Shown: positions 49,049-58,466 of the stretch, one piece after another
Layout of the letters: each line of letters begins with the position of its first letter
Numbering within the stretch: position 1 is the first letter of the stretch
NCBI RefSeq assembly: GCF_036017915.1
Contig: NZ_CP107929.1
Coordinates: forward strand, 3,600,001-3,664,000
Reading direction: 5' to 3'
Origin: Micromonospora sp. NBC_00421
GTDB lineage: Bacteria > Actinomycetota > Actinomycetes > Mycobacteriales > Micromonosporaceae
Length of the DNA stretch: 64,000 nt
Notes under the pieces: model-generated
Seen by the model: the letters and a program-made list of their open reading frames with translations, nothing else
The model's database searches: none
What the model was told of the DNA's origin: nothing
Translations under genes and position numbers: made by a program

Positions 49049-50942
49049 TTTTGAGGACCTCTTCCAGCGTCGTCTCCAGTTCGGCGGCGGTGAAGGGTAG
49101 GCCGCGGACCTGGTTGTAGGCGATCGCGTCGATCAGGTAGCGGGCGCGGATGACCTGGGCGAGTTGGCCGAGGTTCATCTCGGGGATGACGACCCGGTCG
49201 TAGGCGGTCAGGACCTGGCCGAGGTTCGCCGGGAGGGGGTTGAGGTGGCGTAGGTGGGCTTGGGCGATGGGCAGGCCGCGGTGGCGCAGGGTGCGGCAGG
49301 CGGCGCCGATGGGGCCGTAGGTGGAGCCCCAGCCGAGGACGAGGACGCGGGCGTCGCCGTCGGGGTCGTCGACCTCGAGGTCGGGCACGGGGATGGCCTG
49401 GATGCGGGCGGCGCGGGTGCGGACCATGTAGTCGTGGTTGGTGGGGTCGTAGGAGATGTCGCCGGTCTTGTCGGCTTTCTCCAGGCCGCCGATGCGGTGT
49501 TCCAGTCCGGGGGTGCCGGGGATCGCCCAGGGGCGGGCGAGGGTGTCGGGGTCGCGTAGGTAGGGCAGGAACGTGACGCCGTCGTCGTGGTTGGGTGCGG
49601 TGGCGAAGGAGACGCGTAGGTCGGGCAGGGAGTCGACGTCGGGCAGGAGCCAGGGTTCGGAGCCGTTGGCGACGTAGTTGTCCGACAGCAGGATCACCGG
49701 GGTGCGGTAGGTCACGGCGATACGGGCGGCTTCGAGGGCGGCGTGGAAGCAGTCCGAGGGGGACTTCGCGGCGATGACCGCGACGGGGGCTTCACCGTGG
49801 CGGCCGTGTAGGGCCATGTTCAGGTCGGCCTGTTCGGTTTTCGTGGGTAGCCCGGTCGACGGGCCGGCGCGTTGCACGTCCACGACGACCAGGGGAAGTT
49901 CCAGGGCGACGGCGAGGGAGATCGTCTCGGATTTCAGGGCGACCCCGGGGCCGCTGGTCGTGGTGACCCCGAGGGCACCGCCGTAGGAGGCGCCCAACGC
50001 GGCGCCGACCGCGGCGATCTCGTCTTCGGCCTGCATGGTGACCACGCCGAGTTTCTTGTGTTTGCTCAGTTCGTGGAGGATGTCGGAGGCGGGGGTGATC
50101 GGGTACGCGCCGAGGAACACCGGCAACCCGGAACGGACCCCCGCGGCGACCAACCCCAACGACAGGGCGGCGTTACCGGTGATGTTGCGGTAGGTACCCG
50201 GCAGCATCCTGGCGGGTTTCACCTCGTAGCGCACCGAGAACGAATCAGTGGTCTCGCCGTAGTTCCACCCCGCCCGGAACGCGGCGATGTTCGCCGCGAC
50301 GAGATCCGGACGCTTCGCGAACTTCCGCTCCAGGAACCGCAACGTCGAGTCGTACGGGCGGGAGTACATCCACGACAACAACCCCAACGCGAACATGTTC
50401 TTCGCCCGCTCGGCGTCCTTCTTCGACACCTGCAACTCCGCCAGAGCACCGACCGTCATCGACGTCAACGCCACCGGATGCACCACGAACCCCGCCAGAG
50501 AGTCATCCTCCAGAGGACTCACCGCGTAACCGACCTTGACCAGGTTCCGCCTGGTGAACTCATCGGTGTTCACGATGATGTCCGCACCCCGACGCAGATC
50601 CGCCAGATTCGCCTTCAACGCCGCCGGATTCATCGCCACCAACACATTCGGCGCGTCCCCCGGCGTCAGAATGTCGTAATCAGCGAAATGCACCTGGAAA
50701 CTCGACACCCCCGGCAACGTCCCCGCCGGCGCCCGAATCTCCGCCGGGAAATTCGGCAACGTCGAAATATCATTACCCAACTGCGCCGTCTCCGAGGTGA
50801 ACCTGTCCCCCGTCAACTGCATCCCATCACCCGAGTCACCCGCAAACCGGATCACCACCCGGTCCAACTGACGGACCTCGGTGGCGGCGGTCGTCCCGCC
50901 CTCCGTCGGCTGCCCGTCGTCGTACCATGCCGTCGAGGTCAT
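49041..50942 (-). CDS. korA: 2-oxoglutarate:ferredoxin oxidoreductase, fused gamma-alpha subunit
   Basis: A 633-residue subunit. The gamma domain (about 28-200) starts IRFAGDSGDGMQLTG. The alpha domain has GAYPITPASDIL, MQAEDEIAAVGAALGASYGGA and TSGPGVALKSE, the pyrimidine-binding part. Such fusion is normal in actinobacteria. It oxidises 2-oxoglutarate in an alternative TCA step. ATG 50942 is first of the korA-korB-PPTase operon. The skew of the coding strand changes within the gene: the 5' third is G/T-rich and the 3' half is A/C-rich. Confidence 0.92.
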   Translation of the reverse strand: MTSTAWYDDGQPTEGGTTAATEVRQLDRVVIRFAGDSGDGMQLTGDRFTSETAQLGNDISTLPNFPAEIRAPAGTLPGVSSFQVHFADYDILTPGDAPNVLVAMNPAALKANLADLRRGADIIVNTDEFTRRNLVKVGYAVSPLEDDSLAGFVVHPVALTSMTVGALAELQVSKKDAERAKNMFALGLLSWMYSRPYDSTLRFLERKFAKRPDLVAANIAAFRAGWNYGETTDSFSVRYEVKPARMLPGTYRNITGNAALSLGLVAAGVRSGLPVFLGAYPITPASDILHELSKHKKLGVVTMQAEDEIAAVGAALGASYGGALGVTTTSGPGVALKSETISLAVALELPLVVVDVQRAGPSTGLPTKTEQADLNMALHGRHGEAPVAVIAAKSPSDCFHAALEAARIAVTYRTPVILLSDNYVANGSEPWLLPDVDSLPDLRVSFATAPNHDDGVTFLPYLRDPDTLARPWAIPGTPGLEHRIGGLEKADKTGDISYDPTNHDYMVRTRAARIQAIPVPDLEVDDPDGDARVLVLGWGSTYGPIGAACRTLRHRGLPIAQAHLRHLNPLPANLGQVLTAYDRVVIPEMNLGQLAQVIRARYLIDAIAYNQVRGLPFTAAELETTLEEVLKNA

Positions 50943-51339
50943 GGGCGATCACGTCCCTCTCTCCTGCGCGCGGCGCGCACCACCACGGCGCGGCACCCGG
51001 ACGCGACGGGACCGGCACCCGGCCCGGCGGCACCCCCGCCGGTCGTCACGCCGTCGGTGCCGCGGCTCGGGCGCCCGTACCGCCGGGGTCGGCGACCCCG
51101 TCGTCAGCCGGCGGGGCCGCCGACCGCGGCACGCGCCGGTGAGCGCGTGCGACCACACGTTAGGTTCCGCCTCCGGCGGTGCCAACCCTAAGCACGGTAG
51201 TTCCACCCCTGGCCGTGCCAACCCGTAGCGAACCCCTACCCGGGCACACCCCCACACCGGCGGGCGACGGCCGGCACGATGGGTCCATCGGGGACGTTGC
51301 GGGGCCCGCGCCTCGACCCGACATGGGACACTTGTATAC
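50943..51339. other. Divergent intergenic region between korA and a protein kinase gene
   Basis: 397 bp with no supported gene. It includes a bulged inverted repeat (51159-51191, TTAGGTTCCGCC with GGCGGTGCCAACCCTAA) and direct GTGCCAACCC repeats. TTGTATAC lies directly before the kinase ATG. Confidence 0.55.
51179..51224. promoter_or_regulatory. Direct GTGCCAACCC repeats, possible operator
   Basis: GTGCCAACCC occurs at 51179-51188 and 51215-51224, 36 bp apart, in the divergent korA/kinase promoter region. Function is inferred only from repetition and place. Confidence 0.3.
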
Positions 51340-52854
51340 ATGGGCGAGCTGACCAGCGGCGCAGTGGCCGAGCCAGGGTCACCGCTGCGGCCGGGTGATC
51401 CGGAGCAGGTCGGGCCCTACCGGTTGCGCAGGCTGCTCGGCTCGGGCGGCATGGGGGTGGTGTTCCTGGCCGAGGCGTCGGATGGAGGCCGGGTGGCGGT
51501 CAAGCTCGTCCACGACGAACTGCGGTCCCGACCGGAGTTCCGACGGCGCTTCGCCCGGGAGGTCGCCGCCGCCGGCCGGGTGGCCGACTTCTGTACGGCC
51601 CGGGTGCTCGACGCCGATCCACAGGGACCGGTCCCCTACCTCGTCACCGAGTACGTCACCGGGTCGTCCCTGCACGAGCACGTGGCCCGGCACGGCTCGC
51701 TCTCCGGCCCCCAGGCCGAGGCATTGGCGGTCGGCGTGGCAGCCGGGCTCACCGCGATCCACGCCGCCGGGCTGGCCCACGGCGACCTGACCCCCCGCAA
51801 CGTGCTGCTGTCCCCGTTCGGGCCGAAGGTCATCGACTTCGGCCTGGCGAGCCTGATCGAGGCCCTCGACCCGACCACCGGTCCGTCGTACGGCACCCCC
51901 GGCTGGTTGGCTCCGGAACGCCTCGCCGGCCTCCCCCCGGCCCAGCCCGCCGACGTCTACGCCTGGGGCATCCTCGTCGGCTGGGCCGCCACCGGCCGGC
52001 TGCCGGTCGACCCCCGGGTCCACCCGGCCGACGGCCCCGACCTGAGTGGACTGCCCGCCGGCCTGGCCGCGGTGGTCGCCCGGGCCCTGCGCGCCGACCC
52101 CCGGCAACGACCCACCGCCCGGGAGGCGATGCTGGTCCTGGTCGGCAGCGCCGACACGGCGACCATCCGGTCGGCGCTGGAGCCGGTGGCCACGACCACC
52201 GAGCAACTCACCGGCACCCGGTGGTATCCCGCCGCGGGGCAACCGGCCACCCTGCGCGCTCCGGCGTCACTGCCGCATCGGCCGCCGCCGTCCTGGGCGG
52301 CGGTGTCGACCGGGGTGGTGGCGGTGCTCGCCGCCGTCGTGCTCGGCGTCGTCGCGCTGCGCCAGGCCGACCAGCGGGACACCCCGGTCGCCGGCCCGGG
52401 TCCGGCCGCGCCCGCCAGCACCACGCCGAGCCCGAGCCCTTCGCCCTCCCCCAGCCCGTCCCCCGCCACCGCCAGCGGGCAGGACGGGTCACTGGAATTC
52501 ACCGTACGGGGGGTGCACTGCGGGCAACGTGAGATCGGATTCTGGCCGCTGACCCAGAAGGCGGACGGGGTGTTCTGCATGGTCGACGTCGACATCGTCA
52601 ACAAGGGCACCAAGGGCACCATCGTCTGGCCGCTCAGCCAACGGCTGGTCGACGCCGACGGGCGCGGTTACACGCCCGATGCCCGGTCCCTGCTCTACTA
52701 TCCGGACACCCAGCGGTTGACGAAGAACATCAAGCCCGGCGCGGAGGTCAGCGGGTCGCTGGTCTACGACACGCCGGTCGGCACCGAGTTCCGTCAGCTC
52801 GTTGTGCACGACACGCCCCTGAGTGCGGGCACCACCATCGACCTACCACCGTGA
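51340..52854 (+). CDS. Transmembrane Ser/Thr protein kinase with extracellular DUF4352-like domain
   Basis: A 504-residue protein. The kinase domain (26-275) has GSGGMGVV, Lys55 in VAVK, catalytic loop HGDLTPRN (147-154) and DFG (166-168). The loop has Gly148 in place of Arg, so it is a non-RD kinase. One membrane helix (319-341) is followed by a linker with SerPro repeats (363-375) and an outer beta domain (380-504) resembling DUF4352. It may sense the cell surface and phosphorylate cytoplasmic targets. ATG 51340 directly follows TTGTATAC with no clear ribosome site, so the mRNA may be leaderless. Confidence 0.88.
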   Translation: MGELTSGAVAEPGSPLRPGDPEQVGPYRLRRLLGSGGMGVVFLAEASDGGRVAVKLVHDELRSRPEFRRRFAREVAAAGRVADFCTARVLDADPQGPVPYLVTEYVTGSSLHEHVARHGSLSGPQAEALAVGVAAGLTAIHAAGLAHGDLTPRNVLLSPFGPKVIDFGLASLIEALDPTTGPSYGTPGWLAPERLAGLPPAQPADVYAWGILVGWAATGRLPVDPRVHPADGPDLSGLPAGLAAVVARALRADPRQRPTAREAMLVLVGSADTATIRSALEPVATTTEQLTGTRWYPAAGQPATLRAPASLPHRPPPSWAAVSTGVVAVLAAVVLGVVALRQADQRDTPVAGPGPAAPASTTPSPSPSPSPSPSPATASGQDGSLEFTVRGVHCGQREIGFWPLTQKADGVFCMVDVDIVNKGTKGTIVWPLSQRLVDADGRGYTPDARSLLYYPDTQRLTKNIKPGAEVSGSLVYDTPVGTEFRQLVVHDTPLSAGTTIDLPP

Positions 52855-52872
52855 CCGGGAGAGCCGGAGAAC

Positions 52873-54177
52873 ATGGACGTCGCCGTCGCCATAGGGCTCA
52901 CCGGACGGGCACTGACCCGGGCCCTGTACGCCACCGGACGGGGCGTGGTGCTCGTCGCCACCGCCGCGCTCAGCCTGGCCCTCTTCATCGTCACCACCCT
53001 CGCCACGGCGTTCATCCTGCTCGGCGTCGGGGTGCTGCTGCTGCCGGTGGTCACCCCGCTGGTCCGCCGGCTGACCGGGCTGTGCCGGAAGATCGCCACC
53101 CGGTCCGGGGTCCCGATCGCCTCGCCCTACCTTCCGCTGCCACCGCTGGAACCGGGGATGTTCGGCTGGGTGCAACGCTGCCGGTCCATCCTCACCGACC
53201 CGGCGACCTGGCGTGACCTGCTGTTCCTGCTCCTCAACGCGCTGGTCGGGTTCGCGCTCGGGCTGTTGCCGCTCACCCTGCTGGTCTACTCGGTGGAGGG
53301 GCTGGTGCTCTCCACCGGGTTCTGGATGCTGATGCGCGAGTCCGGGGTGAACTTCTGGTACGGCTTCACCGCGCTGGACTCCTGGCCGCATGCGGCACTC
53401 GGGGCGCTTGTCAGTCTGGTGCTGTTCGGGATCTGGGCGGCCGCCACCCCACACGTGATCGCCGGACACGCCCATTTCGCCAGATCGCTCCTGGGGCCCA
53501 GTGAGCGGTCGGTGATCGCCTCCCGGATGCGGCACCTCTCCGAGACCCGGTCAGACGTGATCAACATCCAGGCCACCGAGCTGCGCCGGATCGAACGGGA
53601 CCTGCACGACGGCGCGCAGGCCCGGCTGGTCGCGATCGGCATGAAACTCGGCGCGGCCACCCGGCAGCTGCGTACCAATCCGGACGCCGCGGAGACCCTG
53701 CTGGTCGACGCGCGCAACGCCACCGCCACCGCGCTGGAGGAGCTGCGCTGCCTGATCCGGGGCATCCATCCACCGGTTCTCGCCGAGCGGGGCCTGGAGG
53801 ACGCCATCCAGGCCATCGCGCTGGAGAGCCCGATCGAGGTCGAGGTCACCACCGACGTGCCCGGCCGGTTGGCCGCCCCGGCGGAGTCCGCCGTCTACTT
53901 CGCCCTCTCCGAGTTGCTGAACAACGTCGTCAAGCACGCCAAGGCCGACCGGGCCAGCATCGAGCTGTGCCACGAGGACGGTCTACTGCGGGCGGTGGTG
54001 ATCGACAACGGTCAGGGCGGCGCGGACGCCTCGCTCGGCACCGGTATCCGGGGCATCGAACGACGCTGTGCTACGTTCGACGGGACGCTCGTCCTCAGCA
54101 GTCCCGAAGGTGGGCCGACCGTCGCGATCCTGGAGCTGCCGTGCGCGTTGTACTCGCCGAGGACCTCTTCCTACTGA
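52873..54177 (+). CDS. NarL/DesK-type sensor histidine kinase
   Basis: A 434-residue membrane kinase. The N-terminal half has four membrane helices in two pairs (about 23-65 and 115-195). HisKA_3 has RIERDLHDGAQARL with the phospho-acceptor His245. The ATP-binding domain follows with ELLNNVVKHA (N box) and DNGQGG. The sensed signal is unknown. ATG 52873 follows GGAGA. It lies 18 bp after the kinase gene and overlaps the response regulator by 37 bp, so all three are probably one operon. Confidence 0.9.
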   Translation: MDVAVAIGLTGRALTRALYATGRGVVLVATAALSLALFIVTTLATAFILLGVGVLLLPVVTPLVRRLTGLCRKIATRSGVPIASPYLPLPPLEPGMFGWVQRCRSILTDPATWRDLLFLLLNALVGFALGLLPLTLLVYSVEGLVLSTGFWMLMRESGVNFWYGFTALDSWPHAALGALVSLVLFGIWAAATPHVIAGHAHFARSLLGPSERSVIASRMRHLSETRSDVINIQATELRRIERDLHDGAQARLVAIGMKLGAATRQLRTNPDAAETLLVDARNATATALEELRCLIRGIHPPVLAERGLEDAIQAIALESPIEVEVTTDVPGRLAAPAESAVYFALSELLNNVVKHAKADRASIELCHEDGLLRAVVIDNGQGGADASLGTGIRGIERRCATFDGTLVLSSPEGGPTVAILELPCALYSPRTSSY

Positions 54178-54803
54178 GGCAGGGAATGGTCCAGCTCCTC
54201 GAATCGTACGACTTCGAGGTCGTCGCGGCGGTCGACAACGGTCCGGCGCTGCTCGACGCGCTGGTGACCCTGCGCCCCGAGGTCGCGGTGGTCGACGTGC
54301 GACTGCCTCCGACGTTCACCGATGAGGGCCTCCAGGCTGCCCTGGAGGCTCGTCGCCGCTACCCTGGCCTGCCCATCCTGGTGCTCTCCCAGCACGTCGA
54401 GCAGTTGTACGCCAAGGAGCTGCTCGCCGACGCCAGCGGCGGCATCGGTTACCTGCTGAAGGACCGGGTGCTCAACAGTGACCAGTTCGTCGACGCCATC
54501 CGACGCGTCGCCGACGGGGGCACCGCGATGGACCCGCAGGTGATCTCGCAACTGCTGGCAGGCAGGTCCCGTCGGGAGCCGTTGTCCACGCTCACCCCAC
54601 GCGAGCGGGAGGTGTTGAAGCTGATGGCCGAGGGATGTTCGAATACGGCCATCGCGCAGCGCCTCATCGTCAGTCAGGGCGCGGTCGCCAAATACACGAC
54701 AAGCATCTTCACCAAGCTCGACCTCACCCCGGCGGACGACAGCAACCGTCGGGTGCTGGCCGTGCTGGCGTACCTCAACGGCACCCGCGCCGACGTCTCC
54801 TGA
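54141..54803 (+). CDS. LuxR/NarL-family response regulator
   Basis: A 220-residue regulator. The receiver (1-125) has AEDLFLLRQG and phospho-acceptor Asp52 (VAVVDVRLP), with Lys near 107 (YLLKDRV). The HTH domain (about 152-215) is LTPREREVLKLMAEGCSNTAIAQRL. GTG 54141 lies within the histidine kinase gene, ensuring coupled translation. It is the cognate partner of that kinase. Its targets may include the ABC transporter ending at 54941, which converges on it. Confidence 0.92.
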   Translation: MRVVLAEDLFLLRQGMVQLLESYDFEVVAAVDNGPALLDALVTLRPEVAVVDVRLPPTFTDEGLQAALEARRRYPGLPILVLSQHVEQLYAKELLADASGGIGYLLKDRVLNSDQFVDAIRRVADGGTAMDPQVISQLLAGRSRREPLSTLTPREREVLKLMAEGCSNTAIAQRLIVSQGAVAKYTTSIFTKLDLTPADDSNRRVLAVLAYLNGTRADVS

Positions 54804-54882
54804 CGCCCCGGCCAAGCGGTGTCACCGGTCCGCCAGGCGGCGGTGACGGCGCACCGATCGCCGTCCACCGCAGCACCACGCG

Positions 54883-54930
54883 ACCATGCGGAACGCCCCC
54901 GGTCGGTCGACCGGGGGCGTTCCGCATGGT
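54883..54930. terminator. Strong bidirectional hairpin terminator
   Basis: A perfect 18-bp stem (54883-54900 with 54913-54930, core GCGGAACGCCCCC) encloses a 12-nt loop that can itself pair GGTC with GACC. It lies between the response regulator stop (54803) and the convergent permease stop (54941). Confidence 0.88.
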
Positions 54931-54940
54931 GCTTCCCACG

Positions 54941-57505
54941 CTACTCGACGGCGACGGCAGCCTCCGCCGGCCGGGAGAACATCGCCCGACGCCCCGGCAG
55001 CAGGGTGGCGGCGAAGGTGAGCGCCGCCGCACCGGCCACCACGCCGATGTAGATGAAGATCGACCCGGAGGGGACGGGCCGGCCCAGCACCACGGCGCTG
55101 AACGGCAGCAGGGTGACGATGGAGGCGATGGTCCCGAGGATGACCCCGATGATGGTGATCATGCCGGCCTCGACGCCGAGCATCTGCAGCGCCTGTTGCC
55201 GGGTGGCGCCGATGAGCCGCTGCATGCCCAGCTCCCGACGGCGACCGGCGGTGGCCACGATCAGGGTGTTCGCCACCGAGATCATGGTGTAGCCGGCGAC
55301 CAGCGCGACGAGCAGGTAGTTGACCCACGCCAGGGTCTTGGTCCGCTCGGCGAACGTGGTGATCGCGTCGCGCCCCTCGATCAGGGTGCCCGGCTGACCG
55401 CCTACCTTCTCCCGCAATTCGGCCGTGAGCGCGGCCCGGTCGGTACCGGGCGCGGCGGTGACCAGGATCTGGCGGGCCAGCCCGGTGGTGCTGTGGGCGG
55501 CGAGCAGTTCGGCGGGGAGCATGATCGTCTCGTACCCCTCCTTCGCCGGGTAGAGCGCGACCACCCGCAGGTCCACCGCCGACCGGTCGCCGAGCCGCAG
55601 GGTGATCTGGTCCCCGACACCGATGTCGAGGTTCTTCCCGGCGACCTCGGGTAGCGCCACCGTGTTGCCGGTGAGGTCGGTCAGGTTGCCGGCGCTCGTC
55701 CGCACCCCGGTGATGGCAGCGGCGCTGGCCCCGCTCACCCCCTGCAGGGGCCACGGCGACTCGACGTGCGACCCGTCGTACGGCTTGTTGATCCAACCGG
55801 CGCTGGTGACGTACGCGGACACCGCCTCGACGCCCGGCGCGGAGCGGAGCGTCTCGACGGTGTCGGCGGGGAACCCGCCGGTGGTCGAGCTGAGCACCGC
55901 GTCGGCGCGGAGGTTGTCGGAGTAGTAGCGCTCGGCCGCCTCGTTCTGGGTGGTCTGGAGGTAGAAGTTGGCCAGCGCCAGGCCCACCGCCAGCATGATC
56001 GGGGTGACCGCGGAGGCCACCCGGACCGCGCGGACCCGCACGTTGATCGTGCCGAGGTAGCCGGCGAGCCCGAAGAACGCCCGCGCCGGCACACTGAGCA
56101 TGGCGGCCAGCAGCCGGGTCAACCCCGGGCTGATCAACGCGATGGCGATCGCCCAGCACATCACCGCCGGCCCGGCGGTCGCCGAGGCCACCGCCCCCCG
56201 CATCGCGATCGCCGTCACCAGCAGGAGGGCGAACCCGCCGCCGAAGAAGAGGATGGAGAACACCACCCGGGGCCAGCTGATCCACTTGCGCTGGAGGGCG
56301 GCCTCGGCGATACCTGCGGTGGGCCGGGTCTTGGCGGGACGCCGACCAGCGACGTTGGCGGCCATCAGCGCGGCGAAGATCCCGACGATCGGGCCGATCA
56401 GGTATGGCAGGAAGCCCTGGTGGAACTCGACCACCGGCGAGATCACCCCGGCCTCCGAGACGATGTGGTGCAGCAGCGGCCCCAGCACCACACCGGGCAC
56501 GACGCCGAGGATCGCCGCACCGACCGCGACCACAAGCGCCTCGCGGCGCACCATCTTTCGGATCTGCCGGGGTGTCGCGCCGATGGAGCGCAGCAGCGCG
56601 ATCTCCTTCTGCCGCTGCTGCACCGACAGGCCGAGGGTGCTGGCGACCACGAAGATCGCCACGAAGACCGTCATGCCGGCGAAGACACCGGCGAGCGGGA
56701 TGAGCTGGGCCTGCCCGCCGACCGCCTCGGGGAACTCGGCCGCGCCGCGGTCGTCACCGGTCAGCACCACCAGCTTGCGGTCGGCGAGGGTCCGCTCGAT
56801 CCGACCGCGCAGGGCGTCCACGTCGGTGCCGGGCTTGGCCACCACGCCGATCGCGTCGGCGCTGCCGGTGTGCGGGTTGAGTCGCCGTTCGTCGTCGCCG
56901 GAGAAGAACAGCGCCGTCTGGTCCGCCTCGACCGGCGGGGTGGCGATGCCGCTCACCTGGTAGGAGGAGGCGATTCCGCCGACCACCACGTCGACCCGGT
57001 CACCGACCTTGACGTGGGCCAGCCGGGCCACCGCCCGGTCCAGCACGACCTGGCCGGCCTGGGCGGGCGGCTGCCCGTCGAGCTTGTACGGCCCGAGCTG
57101 GGCCGACTCCCAGCCGTGGCCCAGTGACTGGGTGCCGACGATCACCGGAGCGCCGTCGCGGACCACGGTGGCGGCGAAGGACGCCTCGGCGACCGCCCGT
57201 TCGACCCCGGGCACCTCCTGGATCCGGTTCACCAGGCCCGGATCGATCCAGTAGCGTTCGGCAAGTGGCACGGACTTGATGTCCTTGGTGTCCTGCGGGT
57301 CCTTCTTGGGCACGCCGTAGGTCTGCTTGCCGCTGACCACGACGTCGGCCGCCGCCAGGCGCTGCGGTGGGACGGCCAGCCGGATGCCCGTCTCCATCAG
57401 CCCGCCACAGGCGACGACCAGCGCCACCCCGAAGAAGACCGCGATGAACGTCGCGATGAACGCGAGCTTGCGGTAGCGCAGGGTGCGCCACGCGAGGTAC
57501 GTCAT
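54941..57505 (-). CDS. FtsX-like ABC transporter permease (MacB type)
   Basis: An 854-residue protein. A first helix (about 12-35), a large periplasm-facing domain, three helices with QRQKEIALLRSIGATPRQI, then a second repeat unit ending in RRRELGMQRLIGATRQQ and three more helices. It thus carries two FtsX units in one chain. Such permeases work mechanically with a LolD/MacB-type ATPase to export lipids, peptides or antibiotics, or to sense them. ATG 57505 overlaps the ATPase stop by one base pattern (TGATG). It may serve as a resistance pump for the nearby cluster. Confidence 0.88.
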   Translation of the reverse strand: MTYLAWRTLRYRKLAFIATFIAVFFGVALVVACGGLMETGIRLAVPPQRLAAADVVVSGKQTYGVPKKDPQDTKDIKSVPLAERYWIDPGLVNRIQEVPGVERAVAEASFAATVVRDGAPVIVGTQSLGHGWESAQLGPYKLDGQPPAQAGQVVLDRAVARLAHVKVGDRVDVVVGGIASSYQVSGIATPPVEADQTALFFSGDDERRLNPHTGSADAIGVVAKPGTDVDALRGRIERTLADRKLVVLTGDDRGAAEFPEAVGGQAQLIPLAGVFAGMTVFVAIFVVASTLGLSVQQRQKEIALLRSIGATPRQIRKMVRREALVVAVGAAILGVVPGVVLGPLLHHIVSEAGVISPVVEFHQGFLPYLIGPIVGIFAALMAANVAGRRPAKTRPTAGIAEAALQRKWISWPRVVFSILFFGGGFALLLVTAIAMRGAVASATAGPAVMCWAIAIALISPGLTRLLAAMLSVPARAFFGLAGYLGTINVRVRAVRVASAVTPIMLAVGLALANFYLQTTQNEAAERYYSDNLRADAVLSSTTGGFPADTVETLRSAPGVEAVSAYVTSAGWINKPYDGSHVESPWPLQGVSGASAAAITGVRTSAGNLTDLTGNTVALPEVAGKNLDIGVGDQITLRLGDRSAVDLRVVALYPAKEGYETIMLPAELLAAHSTTGLARQILVTAAPGTDRAALTAELREKVGGQPGTLIEGRDAITTFAERTKTLAWVNYLLVALVAGYTMISVANTLIVATAGRRRELGMQRLIGATRQQALQMLGVEAGMITIIGVILGTIASIVTLLPFSAVVLGRPVPSGSIFIYIGVVAGAAALTFAATLLPGRRAMFSRPAEAAVAVE

Positions 57506-58290
57506 CAGAAGCCACCCCTGCCGGTGGACTGCGGCGCCCGGTTCTGCTGCCAGGCGGTCAGGTGGGTCATCCGCTCGGCCACCACGTCGGCGGTCGGCGC
57601 CTCGAGCTCACCGATGAACTGGCCGTCGGCGAGGAACAGCACCCGGTGCGCGGCGGCGGCGGCCACCGGGTCGTGGGTCACCATGATGATCGTCTGGCCA
57701 CCGCTGGACACCGTCTCGCGGAGCAGCTGCAGCACCTCGATGGTGGTCTGGGTGTCCAGTGCGCCGGTCGGCTCGTCGGCGAAGATGACCGCCGGCCGCA
57801 TGATGAGCGCCCGCGCGATCGCGACCCGCTGCTGCTGACCGCCGGAGAGCTCGCTCGGCAGGTGCTTACGCCGCTCGGCCAGCCCCACCCGGCCCAGCAC
57901 CTCCACGACGGAGTGCCGGTCGGGCCGGCGGCCGGCCAGTCGGTACGGCAGGCCGACGTTCTGCTCGACGTTGAGCGCCGACATCAGGTTGAACGCCTGG
58001 AAGATGAAGCCCACCCGTTCGCGGCGCAGGATGGTGAGCTGGTTTTCGTTCATGCCGCTGAGTTCCTTGCCGTCCAGCACCACCGAGCCGGACGAGGGCA
58101 CGTCGAGCCCTGCCGCGCAGTGCAGGAAGGTGCTCTTACCAGAGCCGGACGGCCCCATCACCGCGGTGAAGCTGCCCCGCGGAAAACTCATCGTGACGCC
58201 ACGCAGTGCCTCGACCCGGTTCTCACCGCGCCCGTACGTCTTGCGGACGTCCCCCAGACGGACCGCGTCGACGGTCCCGCTCATGGGCAT
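57505..58290 (-). CDS. ABC transporter ATP-binding protein (LolD/MacB-like)
   Basis: A 261-residue ATPase. Walker A is GPSGSGKS (46-53), the Q loop is IFQAFNLM, the signature is LSGGQ (148-152), and Walker B runs VIFADEP (168-174). The NENQLTILRRERVGFIFQ stretch is typical of MacB/LolD ATPases. I used ATG 58290 (MPMSGT). ATG 58284 or the GTG further up are possible, and the ribosome site GAGAG fits 58290. It is cotranscribed with the permease. Confidence 0.9.
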   Translation of the reverse strand: MPMSGTVDAVRLGDVRKTYGRGENRVEALRGVTMSFPRGSFTAVMGPSGSGKSTFLHCAAGLDVPSSGSVVLDGKELSGMNENQLTILRRERVGFIFQAFNLMSALNVEQNVGLPYRLAGRRPDRHSVVEVLGRVGLAERRKHLPSELSGGQQQRVAIARALIMRPAVIFADEPTGALDTQTTIEVLQLLRETVSSGGQTIIMVTHDPVAAAAAHRVLFLADGQFIGELEAPTADVVAERMTHLTAWQQNRAPQSTGRGGF

Positions 58291-58414
58291 CCGACTCTCT
58301 TTATTCCTGTTCACCTCATGCTCCCCGCAGAAGAACGTCGCCAGATGGCGGTGGGTATGTGACAACCGTATGGATCTGGCGGGCGCCGCTCTATGGAGCT
58401 AATGACCCGAAGCG

Positions 58415-58430
58415 GTAGGCCTAGACCTAC
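58415..58430. promoter_or_regulatory. Near-perfect 16-bp palindrome, possible operator
   Basis: GTAGGCCTAGACCTAC matches its reverse complement except for one symmetric pair. It lies between the LuxR-family regulator's stop (58467) and the ABC transporter start (58290), about 125 bp upstream of the latter. That is a suitable place for a repressor or activator of the transporter. Confidence 0.45.
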
Positions 58431-58466
58431 ACTCCGGGGTCGGGTTCCCGCACCGCCCGCAGGGGC

